From ATX-6F1 sp943369485 (GTDB lineage: Bacteria > Cyanobacteriota > Cyanobacteriia > PCC-6307 > Cyanobiaceae): a DNA stretch of 64,000 nucleotides. Position numbers and translations under genes: made by a program. Below are positions 16,332 through 24,341 of the stretch, one piece after another; positions within the stretch are counted from its first letter, which is position 1, and each line of letters starts with the position of its first letter. The notes under the pieces were generated by a model. That model had not been told where the DNA came from, ran no database searches, and saw nothing but the letters and a program-made list of their open reading frames with translations. The DNA lies in assembly GCA_943369485.1 (NCBI GenBank), contig CALRNH020000003.1:62001-126000 (forward strand), in the 5' to 3' direction.

Positions 16332-16982
16332 ATGGTTGCGACACCGCCCCGTGATGCGGGCCGCAGTGATGGCCTGCGCGAGGTTCTCGAATCCAGTTAC
16401 CAGAAACGCAACCTCGTTCATCTGAGTACCGGCAGTTCCGTGCCGCTGCTGAAGAACACCATCTGGCTGGTCGTGCGGGGCATGGTGAAGCTGGGGGCCG
16501 TCTCCATCCATGGAGATGAGCTGCTTCTTGGTCTGGCGGGGCCGAATGAGCCCTTCGGTGATCCGCTCTCCAATGTGGAGGCCTACGAAGCGATCACCCT
16601 TTGCGATACGGATCTGCTCTGCCTGTCCTGCGCTGAGATCGAGCAGAGCCCCCATCTGGCCATGGCGCTGATGCAGGCGGTTTCCAGCCGCTACCGCCAG
16701 GCTGAAGTGCTGCTGGCGCTGCTCGGCCTGCGCCGGGTGGAGGAGCGGGTGCGGGGCTTCCTGGAGCTGCTGGCCCAGGAATACGGCCAACCCTGCGACA
16801 CCGGTCTGCGCCTGAATCTGCGGCTCACCCACCAGGAACTGGCCAGCGCCCTGAGCACCACCCGGGTGACGGTGACCAGGGTGATCGGGCTGCTGCGGGA
16901 TGAGGGCTGGCTGAGCATCGATGCCCAGCGCCATCTGGTGATCACCCATCTTCCCCGGGCGGCGACGGCGCTACGATACTGA
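16332..16982 (+). CDS. ptrA: Crp/Fnr-family transcription regulator, PtrA-like
   Basis: About 216 residues. The N-terminal half is a cNMP-binding-type jelly roll lacking an obvious cyclic nucleotide phosphate-binding cassette (region FGDPLSNVEAYEAITL). The C-terminal half has the helix-turn-helix LTHQELASALSTTRVTVTRV followed by IGLLRDEGWLSI, very like NtcA. In marine Synechococcus the Crp-family regulator PtrA is encoded next to pstS and takes part in the phosphate response; position and type match here, so the symbol rests on synteny. A start 42 bases upstream (GTG) is possible. A candidate Fur site overlaps its stop codon. Confidence 0.72.
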   Translation: MVATPPRDAGRSDGLREVLESSYQKRNLVHLSTGSSVPLLKNTIWLVVRGMVKLGAVSIHGDELLLGLAGPNEPFGDPLSNVEAYEAITLCDTDLLCLSCAEIEQSPHLAMALMQAVSSRYRQAEVLLALLGLRRVEERVRGFLELLAQEYGQPCDTGLRLNLRLTHQELASALSTTRVTVTRVIGLLRDEGWLSIDAQRHLVITHLPRAATALRY

Positions 16983-16993
16983 GATTCAGTTGC
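16975..16993 (+). promoter_or_regulatory. Candidate Fur box upstream of feoA
   Basis: The 19-base stretch GATACTGAGATTCAGTTGC matches the classical Fur consensus at 13 of 19 positions and has a perfect ACTGA-GAT-TCAGT dyad at its core. It overlaps the last codons of the PtrA-like gene and lies 14 bases before the feoA ATG. Iron-dependent repression of feoAB is the expected function; binding is inferred. Confidence 0.5.
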
Positions 16994-17006
16994 AATAAGC
17001 CCGCCC

Positions 17007-17270
17007 ATGGGCCTCCCTCCGCCGGGCCACGCCCTCTCCCTCGCTCGTCTGGCGGTGGGACGCTCGGGCAGGATCCTGGCGGTGGCTGGAGAAGCGGGGC
17101 TGTTGCAACGGTTGAGTGCCCTTGGCCTCTGCAGGGGCCGCACGGTGCAGGTGTTGCGGCGGGCCTGGTGGTCAGGTCCGCTGCATGTGCGCGTCGGCAT
17201 GACCGAGCTGATGTTGCGCCGCTGCGACGCTGAGCGCATCCGCATGGATCCTTGCGAGAATGGGGCATGA
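17007..17270 (+). CDS. feoA: Ferrous iron transport protein A
   Basis: Small cytosolic SH3-like protein of 87 residues: VAGEAGLLQRLSALGLCRGRTVQVL matches the FeoA pattern in which Gly-Leu-Gly-Xaa-Gly turns precede a beta barrel, and the end VRVGMTELMLRRCDAERI is the usual C-terminal strand pair. FeoA assists the FeoB GTPase in ferrous iron import. Its stop overlaps the feoB ATG (ATGA). A candidate Fur box lies just upstream. Confidence 0.92.
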   Translation: MGLPPPGHALSLARLAVGRSGRILAVAGEAGLLQRLSALGLCRGRTVQVLRRAWWSGPLHVRVGMTELMLRRCDAERIRMDPCENGA

Positions 17271-19192
17271 GAAGGCGCGCCATGGGCCCCGCCACCACGT
17301 CGCAACCCGCTTCGCCACCGGCTGTCCAAACCGCTTCCGGGTCAGGACCTGAAGGGTCTGTGGTTCCCCAGGATTCGGAGCCCCAGGGGTCCGATCGCCG
17401 ACCCTGCGTGGCCCTGCTGGGGATGCCCAACACGGGCAAGTCCACCTTTTTCTCCAGGCTCACCGGCGCCCATGCCCAGATCGGCAATTGGCCAGGGCTC
17501 ACGGTCGATCTGCTGCAGGCCCAGCTGGAGCTGGGCGGTCGCCTGGCGCGGGTGGTGGATCTGCCGGGCATCTATGACCTGCGCGGCTTCTCCGAAGACG
17601 AACTGCTGGTGCGGGGGTTCCTGGAGCGCACCCCGCTGGATCTGGTGCTGGTGATCCTCAATGCCAGTCAGATCGACCGGCAGCTGCAGTTGGTGCTCCA
17701 GGCCCAGAGCCTGGGCTTGCCGGTGTTGGTGCTGCTCAACATGGCCGATGAGGCCCGCCGCTTCGGGCTGACGATCGACCATGACGTCCTCAGCAGGGAG
17801 CTGGGCCTGACGGTGCTTCCGATCAGCGCCAAGTACGGCACAGGATTCGCGGAGGTTCGAGCGGCGATCGAGGCCCGGCTGGCGTTGGCAGATCCCCCGG
17901 TGTGCTGCCTCGATCCAGGTCGCTTCCTGCTCGCTGATCCGGCCCTCGATGCCGCCCTGGCGCCGCTGCTGGAGGCCGCCGTGCGGCTGCCCGATCGCCT
18001 CAAGGATCGCACCACCCGCCGCCTGGACGCGCTGCTGCTGCATCCGGTGCTGGGGCTTCCCCTGTTTTTTGGGGCGATGTTCCTGATGTTCCAGGGTATC
18101 TACGCCCTGGGGGTGCCGCTGCAGGCGGGGCTCGCCACCGTGCTCGATGGCCTCGGCACTCAACTGCTGAGGCCCTTGCTGGGCGGCCTTCCCCCCTTCC
18201 TGAGCGGCTTCCTGATGGATGGCCTCTACCAGGGCATCGGCACAGTGGCGGCATTCCTGCCGGTGATCTTCCTGTTCTTTCTGGCCATGGGAGTGGTCGA
18301 AGACAGTGGCTACCTCTCGAGGGCGGCCTTCCTGATGGACGGTCTGATGGAGCGGCTGGGGCTCGATGGCCGCTCGTTCGTGCTCTCACTGATGGGCTTC
18401 GGCTGCAATGTGCCGGCGCTGCTGGGCACCCGCGTGATGCGCTCCAGTGGCCTGCGCCTGCTCTCGATGCTGGTGATTCCCTTCTCGCTGTGCTCGGCGC
18501 GCCTGAACGTGTTCCTGTTCATGTCGGCGGCCCTGTTTGCCCCCAGCCAGGGAGCCCTGGTGATCTTCAGCCTCTATCTACTGAGTTTCGTCGCGATGAT
18601 TCTCACTGCGGCGCTGTTCAAGGGCAGCTTCAGCAGCGATGAGCCGCTGATCCTGGAGTTACCTCCCTATCGCTTTCCCACGGCGGTCCAGATGCTCAAC
18701 CGGGCCTGGTGCGAAGTGCGCCATTTCTGGATCTGGTCACGGCGTTTCATCATCTTCGGGGTGGTGGCGATCTGGTTGATGAACAACCTGCCCGTGGGGG
18801 TTCCCCCCGCCAGTGCCGGCACCCTGTCGGGGATGCTCGGCCAGGCGCTGCAACCGCTGCTGGCCCCGATCGGCATCAACCCCAAACTCACGGTGGCGCT
18901 GTTGTTCGGCTTCATCGCCAAGGAGATCGTGCTGGGGGGGCTGGCGGTGATTTACACCCAGGCCGACCCGGTGCGGCTGGGTCAGGCCCTGGCCTTGGAC
19001 CTGGATTGGGCCCAGGCCTACAGCTTCATGATCTTCACCCTGCTCTACACCCCGTGCCTGTCCACGGTGGCGGTGATTCGCAGCGAATCCAAGAACTGGC
19101 GGTTCACGGCCTTTGCGGTGGTCTGGTCGCTGCTGCTGGCCTGGGTGAGCAGTTTCGTGTTCTACCAAACGGTGCTCTGGCTGAGGGGTTGA
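17267..19192 (+). CDS. feoB: Ferrous iron transporter B
   Basis: About 641 residues. A Ser/Pro/Gly-rich leader of about 45 residues is followed by the G domain with G1 GMPNTGKST, G3 DLPGIYDLRGF, G4 NMADEA and G5 ISAKYGTG, then a helical spacer and a membrane part with two Gate-type regions (MGFGCNVPALLGTRVM and the later FIAKEIVLGG). It imports Fe(II) through the cytoplasmic membrane. The ATG overlapping the feoA stop is chosen. It is shorter than the 750-residue enterobacterial proteins but complete by motif order. A PKHD hydroxylase gene follows after 9 bases, completing a probable iron operon. Confidence 0.95.
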   Translation: MRRRAMGPATTSQPASPPAVQTASGSGPEGSVVPQDSEPQGSDRRPCVALLGMPNTGKSTFFSRLTGAHAQIGNWPGLTVDLLQAQLELGGRLARVVDLPGIYDLRGFSEDELLVRGFLERTPLDLVLVILNASQIDRQLQLVLQAQSLGLPVLVLLNMADEARRFGLTIDHDVLSRELGLTVLPISAKYGTGFAEVRAAIEARLALADPPVCCLDPGRFLLADPALDAALAPLLEAAVRLPDRLKDRTTRRLDALLLHPVLGLPLFFGAMFLMFQGIYALGVPLQAGLATVLDGLGTQLLRPLLGGLPPFLSGFLMDGLYQGIGTVAAFLPVIFLFFLAMGVVEDSGYLSRAAFLMDGLMERLGLDGRSFVLSLMGFGCNVPALLGTRVMRSSGLRLLSMLVIPFSLCSARLNVFLFMSAALFAPSQGALVIFSLYLLSFVAMILTAALFKGSFSSDEPLILELPPYRFPTAVQMLNRAWCEVRHFWIWSRRFIIFGVVAIWLMNNLPVGVPPASAGTLSGMLGQALQPLLAPIGINPKLTVALLFGFIAKEIVLGGLAVIYTQADPVRLGQALALDLDWAQAYSFMIFTLLYTPCLSTVAVIRSESKNWRFTAFAVVWSLLLAWVSSFVFYQTVLWLRG

Positions 19193-19201
19193 TCAACAGA
19201 G

Positions 19202-19867
19202 ATGCGCTTTGAACTCGAATCCCTGCTGAGCCCCGAGGCGGCCTTGAGCTTGCGTGTGGCCTTGCAGGCGGAGCAGGGGGCCTGGTTGGCCGGGAGCTCC
19301 ACCGCCGGTTGGCACGCCCGCCAGGTGAAGCGCAACTGGCAGCTGGATCGCGGCAGTGCCCTGCATCAATCGTTGGCGAGCCAGGTCAGCGCGGCTCTGC
19401 TGGCGCATCCTCTGCTGCAGTCGGCGGCCCTGCCGGTGCGTCTTCATGGGTTGCTGTTCAGCCGCAGCGGCCCCGGGGACGGTTACGGCCGCCACGTGGA
19501 CAACGCCTTCATGGACGGAGGCCGCTCGGATCTCTCGTTCACGGTTTTTCTCTCCGCCCCCGATCACTACCAAGGCGGCGCGCTGGTGCTGGAGCAACCC
19601 CAAGGGGAGGAGATGATCCGCCTGCCGGCGGGCCATGCCCTGATCTATCCGAGCACCCTGCTGCATCGGGTGGAGCCGGTGAGCGCCGGCGAGCGGCTGG
19701 TGGCGGTGGGCTGGATTCAGAGCCGGGTGCGCAGCGCCGAGCGGCGGGAGCTGCTGTTCGAGTTGGACACGGCCCGCCGGACCCTGTTCGCCAGCGGTGG
19801 CAAGGGCGAGGTGTTCGACCTGCTTTGCCGTAGCTACAGCAACCTGCTGCGGATGTGGGGGGAGTGA
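19202..19867 (+). CDS. PKHD-type Fe(II)/2-oxoglutarate dioxygenase (PiuC/YbiX-like)
   Basis: Protein of 221 residues of the PKHD-type hydroxylase family: iron ligands His and Asp in GYGRHVDNAFM, distal His in STLLHRVEPVSAGERLVAV, and a C-terminal helical part ending SYSNLLRMWGE. PiuC-type hydroxylases are iron-starvation induced and usually linked to siderophore receptors. Here the gene sits 9 bases after feoB, presumably co-transcribed and under the same candidate Fur site. Substrate unknown. Confidence 0.9.
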   Translation: MRFELESLLSPEAALSLRVALQAEQGAWLAGSSTAGWHARQVKRNWQLDRGSALHQSLASQVSAALLAHPLLQSAALPVRLHGLLFSRSGPGDGYGRHVDNAFMDGGRSDLSFTVFLSAPDHYQGGALVLEQPQGEEMIRLPAGHALIYPSTLLHRVEPVSAGERLVAVGWIQSRVRSAERRELLFELDTARRTLFASGGKGEVFDLLCRSYSNLLRMWGE

Positions 19868-19887
19868 GCCGGTGAGCCGCCCGTGAC

Positions 19888-20613
19888 TCAGCCGTAGCGC
19901 TGCTGGTCCATGGGCAGATCCAGGCAGTAGCCCACGCCGTACATGGTCTTGAGATAGGTGGGCCGGTGGGGGTCGGGTTCAAGCTTGCCGCGCAGGTGGC
20001 GGATCTGAACCCGCAGGCATTCGATGCCATTGACATCCGGTTCGTAGCCCCAGACCTCCGCGAGGATCTCCTCGGGGGAAACGGCCTGGCCGTGGCGCTG
20101 GAGCAGGCAGTGGAGCACCTCCAGCTCCAGGCGGGTGAGGCGGATCGGCTGGTCGAACCAGATTGCCTCCAGCCGCTCGTTCACCAGGGTGAGAGGCCCG
20201 TAGGTGAGCACCTCTCCGCGCAGGGAAGGCAGCGCCTGAGAGCCGCTGCGCCGGAGCAGGGCCCGCAGCCGGGCGATCAGTTCCTCGCTGTTGTGGGGTT
20301 TGATCACGTAGTCGTCGGCGCCGGCATTGAAACCGCTCACCTTGTCGCTGATGTCCCGCAGTGAGGTGAGAATCAGGACTGGCACAGCGGTGGTGCGCGG
20401 ATCCCGTTTCAGCCGCATGCAGAGGGTGAGGCCATCCACCTTCGGCAACATCAGATCGATCATGATCAGGTCTGGGCACAGCTGGTGGGCCAGGGCCTGG
20501 CCGTGGATGCCATCGAGGGCGTAGCGGGTGTCGAACCCGGCTGCGTTGAGTTCGACCACCAGCCGCTGGCAAAAATCGAGGTCGTCGTCGATCAGCAGCA
20601 GAGTGGGCTTCAT
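19888..20613 (-). CDS. OmpR-family two-component response regulator
   Basis: 241 residues from MKPTLLLIDDD. The receiver domain has acidic pocket DD, phosphoacceptor Asp53 (LIMIDLMLP), Thr in LILTSL and Lys in VIKPHN. A winged-helix output domain follows, with LTRLELEVLHCLLQRHG and VRVQIRHLRGKLEPD-like recognition helix (CLRVQIRHLRGKL), ending YGVGYCLDLP. An alternative start three codons upstream exists. No kinase gene is adjacent, as is common for cyanobacterial regulators such as RpaA/RpaB; it does not match those closely enough to name. Upstream is an AT-richer promoter region of about 190 bases. Confidence 0.88.
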   Translation of the reverse strand: MKPTLLLIDDDLDFCQRLVVELNAAGFDTRYALDGIHGQALAHQLCPDLIMIDLMLPKVDGLTLCMRLKRDPRTTAVPVLILTSLRDISDKVSGFNAGADDYVIKPHNSEELIARLRALLRRSGSQALPSLRGEVLTYGPLTLVNERLEAIWFDQPIRLTRLELEVLHCLLQRHGQAVSPEEILAEVWGYEPDVNGIECLRVQIRHLRGKLEPDPHRPTYLKTMYGVGYCLDLPMDQQRYG

Positions 20614-20813
20614 TGCAGGCACGGTTTGGGGCAGGAATGTGCCGCTCCCGTTGTCAATGGGTTGCGTGCGATGGGTCTAACGCTTGGCGCTGGAGAATCA
20701 GGCGTTTGGGGAATTTATTTCTGATTGCTTTAATGATTGGCCCAACAATGATGTTGAAACCTGGATAATTGCTGACCAAGACCTCATCAAGGCTGGGGGC
20801 CCCCAAGGTCCAG

Positions 20814-21338
20814 TCAGCGTCCCAGCCAGCGCCCCAGTTGGCCAGGCCAGTGCTGGGGCCGATCGCGGGCCTGGAGGCGCAGGCTGAGCATCGAGCTGAT
20901 CAGGGGCCAGCCCCCCAGCCGCAGCGCACCGCACAGGTGCCAGAGCAGCGTGAGGGTGATCAACAGCCAGCTGATCAGGTGCAAGCTGTAGATGAGGTGG
21001 TGCAGCTGGTAGTCCCGCAACCAGTCCTCCTGCATGAGCTTGCCGCTGCCGAGGGCCAGGGCGAGAGCCGCCAGGGGCAGGGCATTGCCGATCCGGTTCA
21101 GCTGGCGCCGTCCCAGGGTGAAGGCATAGAGGGCCAGCATCAAGGCGAGGGGCAACAGCACCACCCCGGCGGTGCCATGCAGGTCGATCCAGTCGCCGGG
21201 AGGCTGCCAGCCCAGGCGCCCCCAGCGGCCGTCGTAATGGCTGTAGATCAGCAGGCCGCTGAACCAGGTGGCGGCCACCAGCAGGGCGGTGCCGCCATGG
21301 ACGAGTCGCAGCAGCGAGGGTTGGTAGGGACGGGCCAT
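20814..21338 (-). CDS. Cytochrome b/b561-like membrane protein
   Basis: Protein of 174 residues with four predicted membrane helices. Candidate haem-ligand histidines are in LVHGGTALLV (helix 1), DLHGTAGVVLLPL (helix 2) and LHHLIYSLHLISW (helix 3-4), the pattern of prokaryotic cytochrome b561/Ni-Fe hydrogenase cytochrome b-type proteins. It probably passes electrons across or along the membrane; the partner is not evident. It begins 24 bases downstream of the CDF transporter stop on the same strand, so it may be the last gene of that set. Confidence 0.8.
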   Translation of the reverse strand: MARPYQPSLLRLVHGGTALLVAATWFSGLLIYSHYDGRWGRLGWQPPGDWIDLHGTAGVVLLPLALMLALYAFTLGRRQLNRIGNALPLAALALALGSGKLMQEDWLRDYQLHHLIYSLHLISWLLITLTLLWHLCGALRLGGWPLISSMLSLRLQARDRPQHWPGQLGRWLGR

Positions 21339-21361
21339 CGGTGGGGCGGCAGAGGCGGGCT

Positions 21362-22417
21362 TCAGCTGGGTTGATCAGTGGGCGGATCAGTCGGGGGCGG
21401 CTCCAGCTGCAGGGTGCTGTGGGCGATCCCCAGCGCCGCCAGCCGGCGTTTGGCCTCATGCAGCAAGGCCATGTCATCGGTTGAGTCGGCCCTGCGAATG
21501 ATGTGGGCGGTGAGGGCGTTCTGGGAGGTGCTCATGCCCCAGATGTGCAGGTGGTGCACCTCGATCACCCCCGGCAGCTCCAGCATGGTCGCCTCCACCG
21601 AGCGGCGGTCGATCTCCCGGGGCACCCCGTCGAGGGCCACCGCCAGGGACTCCTTCAGCAGTGACCAGCCGCTCCAGGCCACCGCCAGGCCCACGCCGAT
21701 GGCGGTGATCGCATCGAGCACATTCCAGCCCGTCAGGCTCACCAGCAGAACGCTGCCCAGCACCGCCGCCGAAACGGCCGCATCGGTGAGCAGGTGCACC
21801 ACGGCGGCGCGGCGATTGAGGTCGTGCTGGTGCCCATGGCCGAACAGGCGGGCGGAGAGCAGGTTGACGACGATGCCGGCGGCGGCGGCCCAGGCCACAG
21901 GCCCGGTGGACATCTCCACCGGCCGCCCCAGCCGCTGCAGCGCTTCGACGATCACCACCGCGGCGGCCATCAGGATCAGGACCGCGTTCACCAGGGAGGC
22001 CAGCTGGGTGCTGCGGCCGTAGCCGAAGGTGAAGCGCTCGCTGGCTGGTCTGGCGCTCAGCTTCTCCGCCCCCCAGCCCAGCAGCAACCCGGCCACGTCG
22101 CCGAGGTTGTGAACGGCGTCACCGACCAGGGCCAGGGAGCCGAAGCCGAAGCCGATCGCCAGCTGCAGACCCGAGAGCGCACTGTTGAGGATGATGCTCC
22201 AGCGAAAGGCCGCCGCCGAACCGGGTTTGTGCTCGTGCTGGCGAGGGTGGGGCTGCTGCTGGATCCCCACGGCGGGATGGCTGTCGTCACTGGATCGGCC
22301 GTCGTCACTGGATCGGCTGTCGTCGTGGTGATGGTCGTGTTCGGGGCTGAGATTGTGATCGTGCCTGTGGTCGTGACTGTGATCGTGGTCAGCGGCGTGG
22401 GGGGAGGAGGGGGACAT
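21362..22417 (-). CDS. Cation diffusion facilitator (CzcD/ZitB-like) metal exporter with His-rich N-terminus
   Basis: Protein of 351 residues. The first 65 residues are rich in His and Asp (DHDHSHDHRHDHN and more), a likely metal-binding lead. Six membrane helices follow, with GDAVHNLGDVAGLLLG (helix 2) and HLLTDAAVSAAVLG (helix 5) giving the His/Asp transport site of CDF proteins, then a cytosolic C-terminal domain (HHLHIWGMSTSQNALTAHI). It exports Zn(II) or related ions by proton antiport. The next gene upstream is a GDT1/Mnx-type transporter 8 bases away, forming a metal-export pair. Confidence 0.93.
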   Translation of the reverse strand: MSPSSPHAADHDHSHDHRHDHNLSPEHDHHHDDSRSSDDGRSSDDSHPAVGIQQQPHPRQHEHKPGSAAAFRWSIILNSALSGLQLAIGFGFGSLALVGDAVHNLGDVAGLLLGWGAEKLSARPASERFTFGYGRSTQLASLVNAVLILMAAAVVIVEALQRLGRPVEMSTGPVAWAAAAGIVVNLLSARLFGHGHQHDLNRRAAVVHLLTDAAVSAAVLGSVLLVSLTGWNVLDAITAIGVGLAVAWSGWSLLKESLAVALDGVPREIDRRSVEATMLELPGVIEVHHLHIWGMSTSQNALTAHIIRRADSTDDMALLHEAKRRLAALGIAHSTLQLEPPPTDPPTDQPS

Positions 22418-22425
22418 CGGCCGGT

Positions 22426-23067
22426 TCAGGCGAGGGCTTGGCGCAGGGCCACCAGGGCGAAGACGAGGAACAGGCCACCACTGAGCTGGAACAGCAGCCG
22501 TTCGCTGATCCGCTGGCCGATCCAGCGGCCGGCCCCCACCGCCAGGGCCGTGACCAGGGCGTGGCCCAGCAGGCTGCCCGCCAGCAGGGCGGCGAAGCCG
22601 AAGCCAGGGCCTGTGGCCAGAAAGATCGTGGCGAACTGGGTGCGATCCCCCAGTTCGGCGATGAACACCAGCGCGAAGGCCTCACGCATCACGCCCCAGG
22701 CCGTGGCCGAGGGATGGCGGGCTTCGGCCTGCTCCACCAGTTCTTCGGCCTCCTCGGCCTCCTCCGCGGCTGCATTCGCCCCCAGACCCTGGGCATCGAT
22801 CAACAGCTTGAGGCCGAAGCCTCCGAACAGCGCCGCCGCCAGCCAGGGCACCAGGCTGGCCGGCAGCAGGCTGCGCAGGCCGTAGCCGACGGCCAGGGAG
22901 ACCACGGTCACCACCGCCAGGGCGGCGAAGGCTCCGGTGAACACCCAGCGGGCCCGGTGGCGGGCCGCCAGCAGCAGGGCCACGAAGAAGGTTTTGTCGC
23001 CAAGCTCCGCCAGGGTGATGGCTGTGAAGCTGGAGCCGAAGGCCGCAAGAGCCGGGTCGGAGGGCAT
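22426..23067 (-). CDS. GDT1/TMEM165 (UPF0016) family cation transporter, Mnx-like
   Basis: 213 residues with the family's duplicated motif: TAITLAELGDKTFFVALLLA in the first half and ALVFIAELGDRTQFATIFLA in the second, each in a three-helix repeat, joined by a Glu-rich loop (AAEEAEEAEELVEQAEA). In cyanobacteria the two-domain member Mnx moves Mn(II) out of the cytoplasm into the thylakoid lumen, where it supplies photosystem II; plant and yeast relatives move Mn/Ca. The start MPSDPALAAFG fits the family; an upstream in-frame start adds 29 residues overlapping the next gene. Mn specificity is inferred. Confidence 0.88.
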   Translation of the reverse strand: MPSDPALAAFGSSFTAITLAELGDKTFFVALLLAARHRARWVFTGAFAALAVVTVVSLAVGYGLRSLLPASLVPWLAAALFGGFGLKLLIDAQGLGANAAAEEAEEAEELVEQAEARHPSATAWGVMREAFALVFIAELGDRTQFATIFLATGPGFGFAALLAGSLLGHALVTALAVGAGRWIGQRISERLLFQLSGGLFLVFALVALRQALA

Positions 23068-23090
23068 CGGCAATGCGCTGGTCCGGGCGT

Positions 23091-24341
23091 TCAGGATCCC
23101 ACGCAGCTTGGCAACGGCAGACCGTCGCGGAGCACACGTTGCTGATGAATCCAATGGCGTTTCAGCGCCGCCCCCGCCAGCGGCGCCGCCAGGGCCAGGG
23201 CGCAGCGCAGGAAGCCCTGGGAGCGCAGCAGTTCGCCCCGGCCTGCCTCCTGGGCCTGAAGATCCTGAATGCGCGTGATCTCAGGGAGCCGGTCCGCCTG
23301 GATCCTTCCCAGTGCCCCATCGATGTCGGCTGGATCGGGGCCCTGATCGCCCGCTCTGGCGGCGGCCCCCCAGAGCAGGGCCAGCGACCGGGCGGCCACC
23401 AGGCTGTCCCGCAGGGCCATGTTCAGGCCCTGGGCGCGCACCGGGCTCATCGGGTGGGCCGCATCCCCCAGCAGCAACAGCCCTCTGCGGTGCCACAGAG
23501 GACAGCGGCCCACCTCCACGTTCAGGCGCACCGGGCCCATCAGGGCCCCGGCCTGCTGGCGCAGGTGTTGGGCCAGGGGTTCGGGGGCCAGCTGGGCGAA
23601 GGTTTCGCACCAGTCCGTTGCGCTGCGTTCGCTCCATGACGCCGAGCCATCTGGCTTGCTGGCCACCCAGCCCAGCTGCAGTTCCCCGGCTCTGGTGCCG
23701 GCGAACAGGCTGCAGATCTGCCCCTGGGCCACCAGGGTGGTGAACCGGTTCGGTTGCTCGAATTCAGGCGCACTCGGCAGCCGGAACCAGAGCACATCGA
23801 TCGGCGAACCCAGGGCGTCCAGGGCCAGGCCGGCGCGCTGACGCACCACTGAGCGGCGCCCGTCGGACCCCACCACGAGGGCGGCCTCCAGGCAGCGGCC
23901 ATCGACCAGGCGCACGCCGCTGATCCGCCCGCCATGCTCGATCAGATCGGCGATCGCCGTGCCCGGCAGCCAGGTGAAGCCCGGCAGTGCCTTGGCCCGC
24001 TCCACCAGGGCCTCCAGCATGGGGCCCTGGGACACCAGGGTGCAGGGGCGCGCCGATCCGAGCGGTTCATCAGCACTGAAAAGCTCCCTGCCTTCGATCT
24101 TGAAACTCCAGCCCTCCAGCGTCCTCTGGGGCAACTCCCTCAGCAGGGTTTCCAGCCCCATGGCGGCGAGGGCCTCCAGGCCCGAGGGCATCAGCGCTTC
24201 GCCGCGGAACTGGCGGCTGAACTCCCGGGTGGCCTCGATCAAGGTGACGGGCACCCCGGCGCAGGCCAGCTGCAGGGCCAGGCTGGCGCCGGCCGGGCCA
24301 GCGCCCACGATCACCACCGTCGCGTCCTGAGGCGGCTTCAT
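23091..24341 (-). CDS. FAD-dependent aromatic-type monooxygenase
   Basis: 416 residues of the UbiH/p-hydroxybenzoate hydroxylase fold: the N-terminal dinucleotide motif VVIVGAGPAGASLALQLA, the mid-protein VVGSDGRRSVVRQRAG (DG motif) and the second FAD motif LLLLGDAAHPMSPVRAQGLN. It hydroxylates an aromatic or polycyclic substrate using NAD(P)H and O2; the substrate cannot be told. The ATG overlaps the stop of the emrB-like gene by four bases, so it is translated with the efflux pump. This suggests modification of a compound the pump handles (drug, pigment or quinone). Confidence 0.88.
   Translation of the reverse strand: MKPPQDATVVIVGAGPAGASLALQLACAGVPVTLIEATREFSRQFRGEALMPSGLEALAAMGLETLLRELPQRTLEGWSFKIEGRELFSADEPLGSARPCTLVSQGPMLEALVERAKALPGFTWLPGTAIADLIEHGGRISGVRLVDGRCLEAALVVGSDGRRSVVRQRAGLALDALGSPIDVLWFRLPSAPEFEQPNRFTTLVAQGQICSLFAGTRAGELQLGWVASKPDGSASWSERSATDWCETFAQLAPEPLAQHLRQQAGALMGPVRLNVEVGRCPLWHRRGLLLLGDAAHPMSPVRAQGLNMALRDSLVAARSLALLWGAAARAGDQGPDPADIDGALGRIQADRLPEITRIQDLQAQEAGRGELLRSQGFLRCALALAAPLAGAALKRHWIHQQRVLRDGLPLPSCVGS

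Noticed and set aside
20684..20887. Plus-strand frame of 67 codons between the response regulator and cytochrome b-like genes
   Set aside because: Runs into the 3' end of the opposing gene, with no ribosome binding site or protein-like features.
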